Made by a program: the position numbers and the translations under genes | Assembly (NCBI GenBank): GCA_030737835.1 | Contig: CM060855.1 | Span: forward strand, 9,712,328 to 9,776,327 | DNA length: 64,000 nucleotides | Source of the DNA: Acorus gramineus | Lineage: Eukaryota; Streptophyta; Magnoliopsida; Acorales; Acoraceae | Reading direction: 5' to 3' | Notes under the pieces: generated by a model | What the model saw: the letters and a program-made list of their open reading frames with translations, nothing else | What the model was told of the DNA's origin: nothing | The model's database searches: none | Shown here: in pieces, positions 1-13,031 of the stretch | Position numbering within the stretch: the first letter of the stretch is position 1 | Layout: each line of letters opens with the position of its first letter

Positions 1-2423
<2,423 letters not shown>

Positions 2424-5400
2424 ATGAACATGGTGGGGGTTTTGAAGGGGTTTTCAGGTTCTTCATCCCTCTCTTTTGATCTTTCTAACTTGCTCTTTCT
2501 TTTGGGTTTAGTTCAATTGATTTCCTTTGTTTTTATAGGTCCAGTTCTTTTCAATAGACGCAGAAAGCTGAAGTTTTCAATACAGAGACATGGTGAAAGA
2601 ACCGATTTGAAGTCTTTGAAGGTTCCAAAAAATTCGCATTTTCTTGTCATCTTCCATCAATGTTTGATTTTGATCGGATATCTTGAAATTTATGCTTGTA
2701 ATTTTATCTGGGTAGGTTTTGGTTTCGCCAATTCGGCACACATGGGTCCGCCCCTTGAAACTGGTGGCATCAGTGGCCGGACCACTGTCGGATGGGAGAG
2801 GTTTTGTTAAGCGTGATGAGTTTGATGAGAAACCGTTTTGGCAGGGCCTGATTAAGGATGCAATTTGGTATCCATGACTGGATTGGAATTTTTTTCTTTT
2901 TTTGGTGTTGCTTTTGGGATTATTTGTTCATTGATTTGCTTTTGTGTGTTGTCAGGGGTTTGAAATGGTTGGCTGAGTTTCTGGTTGAGCAGCCAAGTCA
3001 GCTGAAATACATAGAGTGGCCGGGTTTTCAAAGCACGGTATGGTTTATTTGCATACCGATTCATGCACTTATGTTTATTTATGAGCTATGCGAATGAATT
3101 CCAGCTAGTTCATATTTCCCTCTGATGCATGTTTTATAATGGGTAGAATTGTCATTTATTTTATTGAGTCTAAAATCTTATTTGTGACATTTAAACTACT
3201 ACATTCCTACTGTGCTGTTTGGACCATAAAACTGATGAAGCACATCCAATGGGAAAATATACAATCAAGAACATTCAGCTGAAATGATTTACATGAATGC
3301 GTAGATATAGGGTGGAATTTGTGTCGTGTATGGTTAGTTTGATATTAGTTCTTAGAATGTTGAGGCATATGGATGACTGAGATATTTGTGGGTTTCGGTG
3401 TCTCATGCATGCTTGGCGTCATGGGGATGGAAACGCATTTATGTCTACAATCTACATTTTGCCTTGTTCTTATAAAAGCTGTTGCTTGTGAATCTATGTG
3501 TTGTTGACAAGTAGGTATCTAATATATAGTTCAGATAATGTGATTGTTTCCTTTGTGCGCCTAAAAGGTAGTTAGGATGATCTTTGAAGATTTTTCAGGG
3601 CCACCTACTTTTAGGTGATCCTCCATGAGAAGATGGGGTGCATGCTGTTATCCTTAATGCAAGCTAATATTTAATACTTCCTTCCCAAAGCCTTCTTCTA
3701 GCCTTGAGGTGGGCAAAGGCTTAGTATTCAGTATTTACTCTTCTTCTATTGGAAGATTCTTTTTGTCGAGTGTACAGACCTCTTGCTTATGATCATCATT
3801 CATGGAGCTTACATCTATATATGGTGTATTTGTGTTTGGGATGGATTATATTCTCTTCTAGAGATGAAACTGTTTAATAATTATGTAGCTGTCTTTGGGA
3901 TGGAAATGGTGTCCTTAAGAGTTTTTTTTTTTTTGAATTACCTTCTCTATAACTGTTAACATGTTATGTATATTAACAAGGGCTGGTTTGGCAAAGGGAT
4001 AAGTTTTGGGATAAGGGGTAATTATGGGGATAAGTGAGTAGGAGGACAACTTATCCCCATTTGGTATAAAAAATAATTGGGATAAACTGCATACAGTTGT
4101 CTCGATTTTGAAATAAAAATGGAGATATTTTATTCCATTTAAAGGCTGGGAAAACATTTATTCATACTTTTTATCCTAATTTTGATAAATGTAAATATGA
4201 ACAAAATTGATGGACTTTTTATCCTCTAAAATTAGGACAACTTATCATCAAAATCTTATCCCCTTGCCAAAGTATAATCTTATAATCTCTACATATTCTT
4301 TGGTTTTCCTGTTAGTCTAAGCTTAAATGATGGAGGGGTGTATAGTTCACTGTGCATCTACCAATGACAAATGCCTCTGTTCCTATGAATTTCACAACTT
4401 TGATGGCTGTAGTTTGTATATGGAAACTTGGTCCTCAAAAGGAGGTTGATGAAGATTCTCAAACTTTCAATGGCATAAGCAATCTTGGGGCATGTAGATC
4501 CCAGTCAATGGAATAGATTTATCTCTTTCGGCTATATATTTATTGCAAGGAACTGAAATTTTTTCTTTGAATTCCATAATTTACAATATGCTGTAGAATG
4601 TTACACAAAAGGAAGACTTATTCTGTCCTGTATCATTGATGATCCTGGTTCTATCTTAATATGTGTAATACATGGCGATGAGAATATGTTGTGGGAGATT
4701 CAACCTTCAGTTCTACTTACCTGTTTAATTGAGATTCCTAAAAATATTAACTTTCCATACATGATCTCTGGCCTCTTATTATTGCCCATCAGTTGTAGAG
4801 AACATGCATGCTTCTCTTCTCCGGTTACCATTTCAGTTGTCTTCACCTTGAAAAATGCGCTTAAATGGATTGTCTGCTGCAAGTGGGAAAGAATCAAGAG
4901 AGCTCAAAAATAAAAATAAAAAATAAATCAAATCAAAATCAGTATGCACTCTTCATCTAAAACTGCTTCCTAGACCACCATCTGCAGATTTATTTCAAGG
5001 AATTGGACATCCAATTTTGTTATCATTGTAATGTGCGAAAATCTAACCACACGGGTTGGCTCTTTGGCTAGAGCCATGGGTTTGCTCCCCATAGGTTTCA
5101 AGTTCGAATCCTTCCACGATTACCTGATACACAATGTTTGTGGGTGATTCTGTGCATCTTGGGTTTTTCCAATTAATGTTGGGGTTCCTTGTCACTAATA
5201 AAAGGTGCAAAAAAATAGGAAGTGCAAAAAACAGTTTAATGATTGTCAGAACAGAACTGAGGATAAGTTTCACGAATAACTTTTTTGTTCTCATTATTCC
5301 GATCCTTTGCATGTCAATGTCTAAGATGAGTTACCATGATTTTATGTTAGTATTTCCATAATTAAATATTTAAATGAAGGTTCACCCTGTACCATGTATC

Positions 5401-5935
5401 AGATTAGCTTGTGATTCTGCCTCTCAAACTGTGTTGACTGTCCGTTTCTAGATGTTCTGTTGTTGAAAGGCTCATGTGCTCAATGCCTCAATTTCTATTT
5501 ACATGGTGTATGGAAGAAGGAAAAGGACCTATCATTTATGCTTATGCTTATATGTGTGGCCTTGTTGATAATAGTTAAGCATAATACACCGAAGCATCCT
5601 ACTTTACTATCTGTCTGTCCAATTTTATCAGCATCTGCTTTAAAAATGGTTTGCTTCTTGTGAAATCCCTATTGAGATCTTTGTGGGTAAATGCATATGG
5701 AGGTGCTCCATAACACCTTGTTTAGGAATGAAGGTTATAATTTAAAAATGTGTTGCCTGTTCTGGTATTAAGAGCAATTGCTTATCCAATTCGTTACTGA
5801 TATATTCCTTTTGAAATGCAGCTGAAAACTGCCTCTCTGACCGTTGTTCTTGTGGCCCTGCTCATAGTGGCACTCTCCTCCATTGATTCTGCTCTTGTTT
5901 ACTTACTGGCTTTTTTCCTCCGGAGAAGCGCATAA
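2424..5935 (+). CDS. SECE2: SecE-family preprotein translocase subunit, SECE2-like (plastid)
   Basis: Five exons fit in phase: 2424-2457, 2539-2621, 2716-2867, 2956-3037 and 5822-5935, about 154 residues. SecE/Sec61gamma-type subunits clamp the SecY channel. In plants SECE2 works with SCY2 and SECA2 in the chloroplast inner envelope. The C-terminal half is diagnostic: the helix KPFWQGLIKDAIWGLKWLAE, then EWPGFQSTLKTASLTVVL leading into one hydrophobic membrane segment, and the ending FFLRRSA before TAA at 5933-5935. The first 40-50 residues are basic and poor in acidic residues, as in a transit peptide. The first intron (2458-2538) is 81 nt, so keeping it would not shift the frame, and the first two exons are the least certain. 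The last intron is 2.8 kb. The match to SECE2 rather than SECE1 is from memory of the family. Confidence 0.75.
3981..4273. mobile_element. MITE-like inverted-repeat element
   Basis: The left end carries TTTGGCAAAGGGATAAG and the reverse complement of the right end carries TTTGGCAAGGGGATAAG, one mismatch in 17. The interior repeats the words GGATAAG and CTTATCC. At about 290 bp with no coding capacity it fits a small non-autonomous DNA transposon. No target duplication was identified. Confidence 0.6.
5045..5205 (+). mobile_element. tRNA-derived SINE
   Basis: The head GGTTGGCTCTTTGGCTAGAG, then a box-B-like GTTCGAATCC about 45 bases on, resembles the pol III promoter of plant SINEs of the Au type. 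The tail is A-rich. No cloverleaf can be folded, so it is not a working tRNA gene. The insertion lies in the last intron of the SECE2-like gene on the same strand. Imperfect GTGCGAAAA / GTGCAAAAA flanks may be remains of a target duplication. Confidence 0.6.
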
Positions 5936-6344
5936 TCTGTCAGTTCCATTTTTAGTTTAGTGTATAAGTTTTCTAAACAAAATTGTGTCTTATATTTACA
6001 AGGACCTTCTTATAAACATTGATTTTTGATGGGATTTACAGGGATTTTGGGGGGATTTTATTATTTAGATATCATATATTAATCAGTTCTGCTAGATTTA
6101 CCAAGAGAACTGTATTCTATTGATCACTTAATATTATTGGCTAAACAATATTTGATATTATAATGGCTGCTCATTTTCATCTTTTAAAAGATGAGCCCCA
6201 GCTCCTAGTCCTACGTCCAAGTTACACAGATCTAAAACCACATGCCATATGATGAAGCAATGTACCACAAATTAATAACAGTCTTTTTCCTACAGAAGGG
6301 TTAATAATTAATCAATATGAAAATGTCAGGGATGGTCATTTATG

Positions 6345-6810
6345 TTGGGGTGAGGTTTCCTAAGCCTGATCCGAGCCTGTTTGCGGGCAAGGTCGGCCCG
6401 GCCTGATTTTAGGGGGCTGGCCCACAGGCCCGCCCCGTAGGCCCATGGGGGATTGGGGGGATGAGTCAGGTGAAATTTTAAGTAATTTTTATTTAAATTG
6501 TGGTTGAATTATACAAATTATTGATATTTGTGTAGGTGTCAATCTAGTTAGGAACATGTAATTATTTAGTTTTTAACTAATTAATTCATTTAATATTTTT
6601 ATTTTTAAAAATTCAATAGATGTAAACAATATTATACTTCAATTTTGTGTTATTTTAACATTTATATACAAATAAATAATTTAAAATTTAAAAACAAGAA
6701 ATAAGATGTCTGGGCTTTTTACGTCAGGCCCGGGCTTGTGGGTAGGGCCTGGGATTTTTTTTGGGCAGTGGGCTGGCCCGGCCCAGCCCGTTTCTGACCC
6801 TCATGTTGGG
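6345..6810. repeat. Element with GC-rich ends around an AT-rich core
   Basis: Two GC-rich segments (6365-6465 and 6715-6800), rich in GGCCCGGCC, GGGCTGGCCC and CAGGCCCG words, flank about 240 bp of AT-rich sequence. Just outside, GGATGGTCATTTATGT on the left and GGATGGTTATTTATGT on the right match at 15 of 16 bases. That is compatible with an old target duplication or a terminal direct repeat. Family unknown. Confidence 0.45.
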
Positions 6811-7667
6811 GATGGTTATTTATGTGATCATTTTTACAGTTCTAACACGTTTTTTATGTAAAAAAAAATTGAAAGGTATATATATTTATTAAATAAAATA
6901 TATATTCTTCACAAAAAAAATGAAGTATATATTTTATTTTTTTGTATGCTTACCTTTCTTCATTTTCTCTAATAGAGTATATGTTTGTTTAACTCATAAT
7001 ATGTTTAATATCGCATGAATGACTAAGTCTTTCGCCCTTAATGAAGAACCTCGAAGAATGCATAACATAGTTGTCATTCTTATTCAATTTATTGAAGGAA
7101 TTGTAATTTATTGAAGGAATTGTAATTTATTGTGACTTATTTGGGGAAGGGGATAAGAATTTGACAATAAGCGGTGTTTATAACAATTTGTTGTCATATT
7201 GTAACAAATTTTAAATATAAAAATCTATCAATTTTCTTCATGACAGATGTGATAGTAAATTTGTTCTAAACCATTGAGATATTGATTCGATCATATACTA
7301 TGAATACTTTCACAGGTGTTTAAGAAAAGTTGTTCATATTTTTTAAAGTAATAACAATTTAATACCCAAAAGTTAATCAATCCTAAATTGATTTTGATCA
7401 ATGACAAAAATGATAGCAATCTAGAGGCATAGATAGAATTTTATTAAAGCGGAGGCTTAATATAATTTGTGAATATGGATCACCACTACTAATTGTTTTA
7501 TTTATATATATATATAAAATAAAAATTTCTAGATTTTTTGTTTTAAATTATCCAAAGGATGCACAGTATCTTTTAGGTAATAGCTAATTACATGCACCCC
7601 CTAATTTAACAACTAATCAAACTATGTTATTTTTCTCCTCTCCAAAAACTAACGAGAGGCTTGAGAC

Positions 7668-8223
7668 ACCTCTGTTAAATCTTAATTTTATCAAAATACC
7701 CCTATTAGAATGGTCCGTTCAAAAATACCTTCAGAATATTCATAAGTTGTGTATTCATACTCCTCTATTAGACAATGTTAAAGTTTCTTATTCAACCCTA
7801 ATTAATTGGTTAATCATGGGCGTGCAATTACGAAACTATCATTTTTTAATCCTTCCAAAATCCAAACGCTGACCTAACATTCTCTCTCATTCATCCTCTC
7901 TTCAATATGTCCCCTTTTCAATTCATCCGTGAGAAACCCAAATTAGCCATCTTCTTCCCTTCTTTCAACCTGAGAAATGTGAGAATTTTGGGGCAGAGAA
8001 AAAAATAAATCAGTTTGGGGAAAGGTTAAAGGAGGAGATGGAACCAAGGTTAATTTGATCTTTTCACCAATTTTTAAAGGTGTTAACGGCCTTTTGATGG
8101 AGAAAATTAACGCTGTTGTCCGAAGGGGTATGAGTGCACAAGTTATGAATTTTCTAAGGGTATTTTTGAACAGATCATTTAAAAAGGGGTGTTTTGACAA
8201 AATCAATATTTAACAAGGGTACA
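7668..8223. mobile_element. Foldback element with long inverted arms
   Basis: The left arm (about 7670-7770) and the reverse complement of the right arm (about 8110-8223) align over roughly 100 bp. Shared words include GTTCAAAAATACC, TTCATAA and TTGTG in the same order. Peptides read from the two arms in opposite directions are similar, which confirms the inversion. No transposase is present. A MULE-like or other foldback MITE is likely; the ends are approximate. Confidence 0.65.
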
Positions 8224-8488
8224 TGTATACATATATATATATATAAAATCTTAAATAAAAGATCATAACCCTTTATTTATTGTGCATACATGAATCCATG
8301 CTACAAAAAATGTAACCGTTGTGATTTTAAGCACCTCTACAAAATACCGTATCTAAGACCCCCACAACCACCAATTCAGTACAAACCATCATCTCCCCCA
8401 AGCACACAAAATCTTCACACATCCTTCACAGGGAGACAAATCTCCAGATAAAGCAAAATCACAAACTCCAGTGATTTTATATGAAGAG

Positions 8489-10226
8489 ATGGTGATAGTG
8501 GGAATCTTTTCTCGGTTTTCAGGACTCATCAGACCCCAGCCATTCTTTCCCCTTGTAAACTCTCTGTACCAATGTTTTTACAGGTTCTCTGTTTGTTTTT
8601 TCATTTGGGGTTCATAAATCTCATATGGGTTATGTTGGGTTCTACTTAATATCAGGAGGAGGAAACTCAGGTGTCCAAAAGATTTGATTTTGACAGTGAT
8701 TTGGAGGAGCAAAATGTGAATTTTAAGCCGATAGAACATCCCCCGGAGCCGGCTGAAGATGATGGGCCTGTGAAATGCCCGTTGCCGGATTCGTATGTTT
8801 TCAATGTAAGGTTTTGTGAATCTCTTTTTCTAATTCTGCTATTGATGTTGTTGTTGTTGTTGTTGGAAATGTCTTTTAATTTGATATGGGGAGTTTCAGA
8901 AGAATCTACTGCGAAAAGGTATTGTAAAGCTAACACTTTTTAACCGTTCAGATTCTTGATTTTTTTTTTTTTATAAGCTGAAGGTCACCACTTTCTACAA
9001 GAAAGTAACAAACAACTTTGTCATAAAAAGTAAAAATAAGAATTTTTTTTTTTATAAGATCTAACAAATGAATTTTTCATGAGCATCTAATTTCAAAAAC
9101 AGCTATAAGTGAAAGTTATGAATAGATGTTATATTTTTCATCCAACATGCATCACGCTACTAGGATTTTGGAAGTCCATTAAAATCTCGTTCGGATCTGC
9201 GGTACGGGACGCTCATTTTTTGGAAAATCAGGGGTTCAAATCCCGCAGTGGAAAAGACTCATTTTTTGGAAAATCAGGGGTTCAAATCCCGCAGTGGAAA
9301 AGATTTGTCTTGTGGGTATGTGAAAGTACTTGAAAAATTGGTGTGGTTTAGTGTATTCAACGGTGTGGATGCGGAAACCAAAAAACTATTTGGATCTACA
9401 ATGAAGTTTTTTTCTGAATTTCTCTCTGCCAATCCAAACAGGGCCTAAAACACAATCAATAAAGAAGCAGGATTGGTGAGAAACTTTTTTTTTTTTTTTT
9501 GTAAAATCAAGCAATTGCAGAGCTCCTGACCCTCAAAACATCAAGAACTTAAGGTACCAGTCACTGGAAAAAGAAAAAGAGAAAGAAAAACCCAGAAAGA
9601 TATGTAAGTGGTAGTTTTGTTTACTCACTAAGAAAGTCACAAATTGTGACCTACCAAGAAAAACCCAGAAAAATATGTAAGTGGTAATATTGTTTACTCA
9701 CTGAGGAAGTCACAAATTGTGATCTATCAAGGTCTCGGTGAGTTAGCTAGCACCATAAGTTTGCTCACCATTGGTGCAGGTTCGACTCTCACCCTCAACT
9801 TACCCAGGTGTCTGTAGAAAAACTTTCGAGTGGGTTGATAAGAACACCCCTCAAAAAAAAGTCAGAAATTGTGTTTGTTCCATATGGATGATATTGCATT
9901 GTTTTTGCTGTTTGTTCCAGGTGTCTGTAAAATCATGCTTTTAGTGACCATACAGAAATAAAATGCAATGTGGTCATTCCTTTACAGCACTGACAAAGCT
10001 TTTGTTATGTAAGGAACAATTCGGTGGGGGATTGAGGAAGAGATCGGAGCAATTGGTGGTAAATGAAGAAGGCTTAGTAGCAGAGGAGCAGCCACCACCA
10101 CCTGCCCAAGCGGCGCGAAAGAGGCACCACCCCAATCCATGCAATCGCGCGGCTCCCCGGTTGTTGAAGGGTCCTTCCTCCAGCAGTGTGTTTCAGATAT
10201 TTCAACAATGTAAGTTTGAGTTTTGA
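8489..10226 (+). CDS. Conserved plant protein of unknown function
   Basis: Three exons fit in phase: 8489-8554, 8656-8805 and 10014-10226, about 142 residues. The start is MVIVGIFSRFSGLIRPQ. The middle exon is acidic (KRFDFDSDLEEQ, PPEPAEDDGPVKCPLP). The last exon is basic, with RKRSEQ, a proline run QPPPPAQ, ARKRHHPNP and the ending SVFQIFQQCKFEF. The acidic block followed by a RKRHH block and a short hydrophobic C-terminus resembles a family of small plant proteins I cannot name. No known domain, signal peptide or membrane span is visible. The last exon contains a donor-like GTAAGTTT at 10210, so a further short exon is possible. The 1.2-kb second intron holds tandem repeats and a SINE. Confidence 0.5.
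9212..9303 (+). repeat. Two tandem copies of a 46-bp unit
   Basis: Units 9212-9257 and 9258-9303 are almost identical. Each contains GGGGTTCAAATCCCGC, a box-B-like word, so the unit may come from a SINE head. It lies in the second intron of the unknown gene. Confidence 0.8.
9584..9729 (+). repeat. Two tandem copies of a 73-bp unit
   Basis: Units 9584-9656 and 9657-9729 differ at only a few positions, and both contain AAGTCACAAATTGTGA. The second unit borders the SINE at 9722. Confidence 0.8.
9722..9859 (+). mobile_element. SINE with flanking target duplication
   Basis: A box-A-like GTGAGTTAGCTAGCACC and a box-B-like GGTTCGACTC lie in the first 75 bp, and an A-run ends the element. It is flanked by AGTCACAAATTGTG (9708-9721) and AGTCAGAAATTGTG (9860-9873), 13 of 14 identical, a good target-site duplication. 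Confidence 0.7.
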
Positions 10227-10820
10227 TCATCCATCCAGTCTTTGGGGATTTCATTCAATCATAATAAGGTTGACATCTCTTTGTAAGTAGTGGTGATCTT
10301 CAGCCCAGTTCTGTGAAATTTAACAACTGTGGATAATAAGGTTGTTGGGGATTAAAGAATGCATTGGTGTTATTAAGATTTGAGTTGCATTGGATGTGAT
10401 TGAAATTATGAGATTCTTCCAATCTTGTCTTTAAAATTGAGTTTTCAAAAAACTGTAATTTTATTCACTTTTCAATCTTTAAGTTCTTTTCTATGAAAAA
10501 AACAAGAGGTGAGTTTGGAAAGTTAAATGTTGAAAATGTGTTTAAATCTGTGTTTAGAAATCTAACCAAACGCAAATTCACACGAGGCATTAGTAATGGA
10601 TTGGATATTAAGATATTCACTCTTGAAAAATATATGAATTTAATCTATATTATAACATTACATATTTTTATATATTATTTGTTATTTAGATTAATTATTA
10701 TTATTATATAAATCACAATTCTCATACAAATTAAGCCTCTCAATTATTCGAAAAAAATCTGAATTCAATCTGAATCCGTATTCGAAAAATAAAAAATATC
10801 TGATATTTAAAGATCTAAAG

Positions 10821-10910
10821 TGCGAATATGGATATCGGTGCATCCAATCCAAAAAATATATGTATTGCGAATATGGATATCGGTGTATCCAATCCAAAAA
10901 ATATATGTAA
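10821..10910. repeat. Two tandem copies of a 45-bp unit
   Basis: TGCGAATATGGATATCGGTG starts each copy (10821 and 10866). The copies differ at one or two positions. Related GATATCCG and CCATATCC words recur to about 12830, suggesting decayed pieces of one larger repeat. Confidence 0.75.
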
Positions 10911-11364
10911 TCAACATGCATTATAAAAGAGTTAAAGACATCCGAGTCCCTATAAACATCTATAAACACATATAAGTCTTTGTAAACTAGAGGCACGATA
11001 ATTACATCCTCAGAAACATAAAAAATGTCTCATATATCCCTACTGTTAAATAATTATCAACCCATCATGGTTAAAATTAAACATGGATGTGATGTTACTA
11101 TTATATCATCCACAATGCACTACATGGTGATTAACATGAGCTTTTTAACTTGTGAAATCACCTTATCAAAATGTAAAATTAAAAATTTAAGTAATATCTA
11201 TAGTATAATAAATATAATACATAAATAAAATCATCCTAACAATTACAATTGTTTTAAATGGAAGAAAAAAAAATAGAGTAGTGCGCAACAATAATGTCAA
11301 AATCTGCAAAAAAAAAAATATGAGTTTGATCAGAGACAAAATGATCATTTTAAAAGGATACATA

Positions 11365-11422
11365 TGTTTTTTCTATTTTTTTAGTGATTTATGTGTTTTT
11401 TCTATTTTTTTAGTGATTTATG
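11365..11422. repeat. Two tandem copies of a 29-bp unit
   Basis: The word TTTTTCTATTTTTTTAGTG and its flanks are repeated exactly at 11365-11393 and 11394-11422. Confidence 0.75.
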
Positions 11423-11499
11423 TGAGAGTTTAATTTCACATTGATGAAATTTTATTAGAATATACTGTTAAATTAGATTAAAAAAAATTAGGGTTTTTT

Positions 11500-11753
11500 A
11501 GTTTTCAGTCCCTATAAAAATATCTATTTAAGAATCAATCCCTCACTTCTTCATATTTTGATTTTAATCCCTAGATTTAAAAGATACGTTCCAGTCCCTC
11601 TTAGGGACTAAAAACAAAACCAATTAATTTAGGGATAGGTCCCTCTCAGGGACTAAAAAAGAACATATCCTTTAAATCTGGAGATTAAAACAAAAATATG
11701 AAGAATTGAGGAATCGATCACTAAATCCTATGGTTTATGGGGACTTAAAAATA
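11500..11753. mobile_element. Palindromic MITE-like element
   Basis: The left arm, with TCAGTCCCTATA, TTCTTCATATTTTGATTTTA and CTAGATTTAAAAGATA, matches the reverse complement of the right arm over about 100 bp. The centre carries AGTCCCT and AGGGACT words. The arms form one hairpin. Non-coding. Confidence 0.65.
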
Positions 11754-11761
11754 AAAATCTC

Positions 11762-11971
11762 AGTCCGTTTGGATATAAGTTTAGATAGATTCCGTGATTC
11801 AAAATATCCAAACACATTTTCAGCTTTTAGCTATTTAAACCACAATCTTCATTTTTATGTCAAAAAATCTTGCGGTTGAAAATCTTTTAAAACACAGCTT
11901 TTCAAAAGCTGAGTTTGAAACATAAGATTTTAAGAATCTCATAGTTTCAACCTTACATCCAAACACACCCT
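11762..11971. mobile_element. Small MITE with GTTTGGAT ends
   Basis: The left end GTCCGTTTGGATATAAG and the inverted right end GTGTGTTTGGATGTAAG match closely. The internal words AGCTTTTCAAAAGCT and AATCTT are also inverted. The length of about 210 bp fits a PIF/Harbinger- or hAT-type MITE. Confidence 0.6.
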
Positions 11972-13031
11972 AAGATTAAATTGACTAACATGGCAATTTA
12001 AAAGATTTATATGTCTCACTCCAATTTTACAAAGACTTATATGTGTTTATGAATGTTTACACATACTCAAATATCTTTAACCCATTATAAAAATATATAC
12101 ATTTATTTTGTATATTGTTAATATTTGTTATATTGTATGATTACTCACAATCACAATATATTATATCACCATTAAATTTTTAATGTATGATATCTGAAAA
12201 AAAAAATAAACCTTAAGATCTCAATTTTAATTTTTATCTCTCTCGAATGTATCATTTGATTATTCAATTCAATCTTAATATTTAAACATATTAATTATCA
12301 AAAAAATATATAAATCTAAAACAAAAATTAATATTCAAAACTAAAAGTTGGGATATGAGTACTAATGCGTCCGATCCATATCCGTCTGAGTCGCATGCTT
12401 AGTACAAATGACCTTGTTTTCTCTAAACATCAAGGTGACATGAACATTGAAATTTCAATTTTTGGCCTCAATTTCTCCAACACGTCGATACATTCAATCT
12501 ATTTTATCACTAAATCACCAACATAGTATATTAAATTATACCGAAGTACATGCTCCATTATCTCAATGTAAACTCTACTGCAAAAAAAATAAAATATATG
12601 CATCCGATTCATACAAGTATGTGATTTATTTTTTTAATAAAAAATATACTTCATTACCTAAGTATATATATTTAAAAAAAAAACTTGTACGGCTTGCAAA
12701 CAGGGCTGAAGGTGGTAACATTTTCCTTCTCCATAAGCCAAAGGTGCAGGTCAATTATTCAAAATCGATATTATAAACAACTCAAGTTACTCAAAACTAA
12801 ATATTAATATCCATATCTGGAAGGAGCCGATATTCAAATTCTTATATGCCTTGTCCGAACCATTGACATGACTACCTGCTGTGAACATGTGAACCACAGT
12901 ATTTTTATCACCTCGAACATAGTCATAGATCAATTGAGCCTTCCTTCCACAAGATGGAAACAACAGGAGAGATTACCAAAATTCATATACTATGTTTCCA
13001 CAATAACCCATTTTTCTCATTAGTATATATT

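Larger units (their letters stand above)
3038..5821 (+). other. Large last intron of the SECE2-like gene
   Basis: This intron runs from the GTATGG donor after codon ACG to the acceptor TGCAG before CTG AAA ACT. It carries an inverted-repeat element (3981-4273) and a SINE-like segment (5045-5205), which explain much of its length. No coding exon was seen inside. Confidence 0.75.
5936..8488. other. Intergenic region between SECE2-like and the unknown gene
   Basis: AT-rich spacer. It contains a GC-rich repeat pair at about 6345-6810 and a long inverted-repeat element at 7668-8223. No supported coding region was found; the short ORFs in 7624-8206 belong to the arms of the inverted repeat. Confidence 0.7.
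10227..13031. other. Intergenic region between the unknown gene and IAR1
   Basis: AT-rich spacer with short tandem repeats (10821-10910, 11365-11422) and two adjacent MITE-like elements (11500-11753, 11762-11971). The last 100-150 bases are probably the IAR1 3' untranslated region. The ORFs at 10691-10996 and 12447-12776 are low-complexity and have no family features. Confidence 0.7.

Noticed and set aside
5045-5205. tRNA gene
   Set aside because: Box A and B words are present but no acceptor stem or anticodon arm can be folded, and the tail is A-rich; it is a SINE.
7624-8206. Two opposite ORFs of 82 and 87 codons
   Set aside because: They come from the two arms of one inverted repeat and have no protein features.
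10691-10996. 101-codon ORF with repeated RYPYS/FLDW segments
   Set aside because: The repetition is the 45-bp tandem repeat read in frame; low complexity, no family.
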